Source: Mactromeris polynyma (taxonomy: Eukaryota; Mollusca; Bivalvia; Venerida; Mactridae). Taken from it: a DNA stretch of 64,000 bases. Location of the stretch: positions 1,860,001-1,924,000 of the forward strand of contig JASFXZ010000037.1 of assembly GCA_032209605.1 (NCBI GenBank), read 5' to 3'. Shown here one piece after another: positions 61,801 through 64,000 of the stretch; the first letter of the stretch is position 1; the number at the start of each line of letters is the position of its first letter. The position numbers were made by a program, and so were the translations under genes. The notes under the pieces are model-generated. The model ran no database searches. It was not told the DNA's origin and worked only from the letters and a program-made list of their open reading frames with translations.

Positions 61801-63843
61801 AAGAAGGACTGTTGTTGCAACAATCATTGCCGCTCCAGATGTGCATCAAACTACCAGATTAAGCAATGTCCATATCGTGTAGATATAATGGACATCCAGC
61901 ATTCTATATTGATATTAACCAGCATAAGCAATAGCTAAGATATCATGTGTATTTATATATATTACAGAAATAATTTTATGCAATTAATGTCATAGTATTT
62001 GTGTTTACAATATCACAATTATCTGTAATTTGTAGATTTGATGTTGGAGAGCTAGATGCTGGAGAAATGATGGATGAAAATGATCCAGAATACATTACAT
62101 CTGACTGGGACATTTCCATGAATGTGTAAGACGGTCTACATTAAAGTCTTTTTTATTAATTAAGGCCCGGCAGTATAGTGCCTTATAGTAATCACCGCTT
62201 CTGTCGAGTGATTAGTTGTTGTTGAGCCCGCTTGGGTTTAAAACATCTTCTCTTGACCATTACTCTGCCCCCCCCCCCCCCCCCCCCCCCCCCTACAGGA
62301 ACGCTGCCCTTGATCCTGATGGGTGTCTGCGACCCTCAAAACCTGGCTATTTTTCAGGATATAGAATATTGATCCAGTAGATCTCCTGATTGACTGGTTA
62401 AACCAGTTTGACGGCTGGTATGTTCAGTACTCATAATTCATTATTATTGACCTCCTCTTTACACACTAATAATCTGTGTACATCGTGCAAAGGTCGATGT
62501 CACACTTAGAGGTCAAACGTCAAAAATGGGTGTACTAGATATGCATTGTATAGCATTATAGAACTATTCTCTCTTGGGAATAAGTCCTCAAACTGTACTT
62601 TATAACAGACCTGCTGGTTGTGACAAGTAAATGAACCTTATTGATGTTTAGGTCAGTAAGTCGGAGGTAAAGGTTATGGTGACATTGACTTGAAACATGG
62701 TTTCCTGTTAGGAAATCTGTGACACTCGGGCGTATGGTCCTCAATCTTGATATGATAGGTCTCCTGGTTATGACAATAAGATACCCCCTATAAATTAAGA
62801 GATCAATAGGTCAGAGGTTAAGGTCATGTTGTATTTTTTAAAGACATTTTATTCGCATTCCCTTTCAATATATTTCATTGGCTGTGTCAAGTACATCGTG
62901 GTGAGTCCCGATCATGTTTTTATGTTCCCGCTCTAAAAGGCGGGCATATAGATTTGCCCTTTTCTGTCCGTCTGAAAACTTTACAGTGAATGTTCTTCAG
63001 CATGTGTAGTTGCGCTCATGGGGTTTCATGTCTGGCTTCGCCTAGTACGTGCAAAGTTATGGCTCTTGACTTATTGATCATATAGCATACAGAGCATGCA
63101 ATCTTGTGTTGTGCATATAACCAACAGTATATCAGCTAGACTCACAAAACTTTACAGGAATATTCACCAGCATGTGTAGTTGTGCACATGCAGTTTCATG
63201 TTTGGCTCCGCCTTGTAAGTGCAAAGTTATAGCCCTTAATCTGTTGTTCACTTGGTACTTTTGATACACATTTACAGACTATTAGGAGAATAATAGCATT
63301 TGTTTAATGTTTAAGTGGGGGCATATTATGTCCTATGGACACATTTGTTGTTTTTCTACTGTTTTATGTGCTTCCATTTTTTGAGGTATAATGACTATTT
63401 CATTTTTCAAGAATATCATAATTCTGATTCTTGTATAGCATATATATAGCACAAAACTGATTTCTTTCAAATCATTAATTATTATATCTGCTTTGTAAAT
63501 TATATTGCTGTTGAAAGGGTAACATAATATATGTTGTCAATACTTCATTAGAGCACCACCTGAAGGTCTAGTTGTGGAAATATATTTGGAAGCTGATGTG
63601 CATGACATTGGTTTCGACGAAGAAGACAGTGATATTACATCTAAGGAAACCACCCGTAAAAAAGACAGTGATGTTGCATCTAAGGGAACCATCCGTTTAT
63701 GTCATGTGACACCATCAGACCAGAAGGAGCCAATGGTTATGGTGTCGGCTTCAAGTCTTCAGAGATTGACAGACCTTGTTCCATATACCATTTGTACGAT
63801 GGTGAAGAGGCACACAGAAGGGTGTGGTTGGAAGCTAAGATGG
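58868..63843 (+). CDS. Gene E: multi-exon gene of unknown function, 5' part broken, 3' end outside the window
   Basis: Candidate exons: E1 58868-59046, E2 59437-59512, E3 60468-60518, E4 60991-61059, E5 61371-61451, E6 62036-62125, E7 63552-63843, continuing past the edge. E3 to E6 all start and end in phase 2, so E3-E7 splice into one frame. E1 codes basic, Lys/Gln-rich sequence, then RVESVRIGTFIDTWVNIKT and EEVAEMLIS, a motif I associate with uncharacterised invertebrate proteins. E2, E4 and E5 are Ser/Thr/Lys-rich. E6 is acidic (DENDPEYITSDWDISM). E7 has two similar SD(I/V)(T/A)SK(E/G)T(T/I)R units. Problems: TAG at 58898-58900, TAA at 60505-60507, and E1-E2 joining out of phase. It may be a pseudogene or may start later. 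Function not recognised. Confidence 0.5.
59709..59978 (-). mobile_element. Retroelement C-terminal fragment, antisense in gene E intron 2
   Basis: One open frame of 89 codons on the minus strand reads KYTDLQALCKECGWQTWLFP, then VGCRGFT and SVWTTLSSLGIS. The pattern (Y.DL...C...GW.....PVEVGCRGF....L..LG) is one I know from C-termini of RT-bearing proteins in fish and invertebrates. It is locally much GC-richer than its surroundings, which suits a recent insertion. No RT domain is next to it. Confidence 0.5.
62160..62870. repeat. AGGTCA-rich dispersed repeat with poly-C tract, gene E intron 6
   Basis: Contains a 26-C run (62268-62293). It also has diverged tandem pieces with AGGTCA-like half-sites (62510, 62650, 62806), of a kind common in molluscan genomes. 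Non-coding. Confidence 0.55.
62930..63330. repeat. Bivalve-type repeat with about 165-bp tandem duplication
   Basis: Starts 'cgggcatatagatttgccct' + 'tttctgtccgtctg'. The segment 'agcatgtgtagttg.gc.cat' to 'gtgcaaagttat' occurs at about 63000-63062 and again at 63169-63231. Confidence 0.65.
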
Positions 63844-64000
63844 GTAGGTTATTTATTCCCATATAGAATGATATAATTGAAATGAAAATTATTGAGTATT
63901 GAGAGTAAATTTCTGTAACATAGACAGATAATGATGTTCTCATCTTTGGTTCAATTAGTGGATGAGATTTTCATCCATGTTACAGTCAAACCTGTGTTAA

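Overview
The window is eukaryotic and most likely from a bivalve mollusc. It is AT-rich, with short exons, long introns and GT-AG splice sites. It carries several non-LTR retrotransposons and, near the right end, AGGTCA-rich and 'GGGCATATAG'-type dispersed repeats that I associate with bivalve genomes. The organism call is inference.

The central feature is a tandem family of genes for small secreted, GPI-anchored proteins of the Ly6/uPAR (three-finger, LU) type. Genes A (1870-5615), B (7481-11165) and D (36274-46345) can be assembled by hand from the + strand. Each has five exons with intron phases 1, 1, 0, 0. The order is a signal peptide split over exons 1 and 2, a Ser/Thr/Ala/Pro-rich mucin-like linker, an LU domain split between exons 4 and 5 after cysteine 5, and a C-terminal GPI signal. 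A and B are close paralogs; D belongs to a second subfamily. A fourth copy, C (24434-25623), is a pseudogene of D that has lost its promoter and exon 1 and carries several further lesions. The linkers vary quickly: B has six SGVSA-type units and D has identical 30-bp repeats coding NATQTGAAKP. Gene A has lost exactly the two cysteines expected to form the loop-1 disulfide.

Layout: 0-1.3 kb, minisatellite and a LINE RT fragment (-). 1.7-11.4 kb, genes A and B. 11.4-14.3 kb, nothing recognised. 14.3-18.3 kb, first copy of a non-coding duplicon (Dup1). 18.3-26.4 kb, C locus with a decayed LINE and a foldback element in what was intron 1. 26.8-32.2 kb, Dup2 interrupted by a young 5'-truncated LINE with an intact RT ORF. 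32.5-34.9 kb, a TIR DNA transposon. 35.1-47.1 kb, gene D with a repeat-filled 6.8-kb first intron. 47.1-50 kb, repeats. 50-55.3 kb, Dup3 containing a Helentron-like insertion. The C and D loci with their duplicons look like units of one tandem segmental duplication, later diverged by insertions and deletions that can be read by comparing copies.

From about 55.4 kb the content changes. There is an inverted repeat shared with D's intron, a broken DUF7869-type gene (56.6-57.8 kb), and a multi-exon gene E running off the right edge. E's later exons join in phase, but its first exons carry nonsense codons.

All calls come from reading the sequence; no searches were run.
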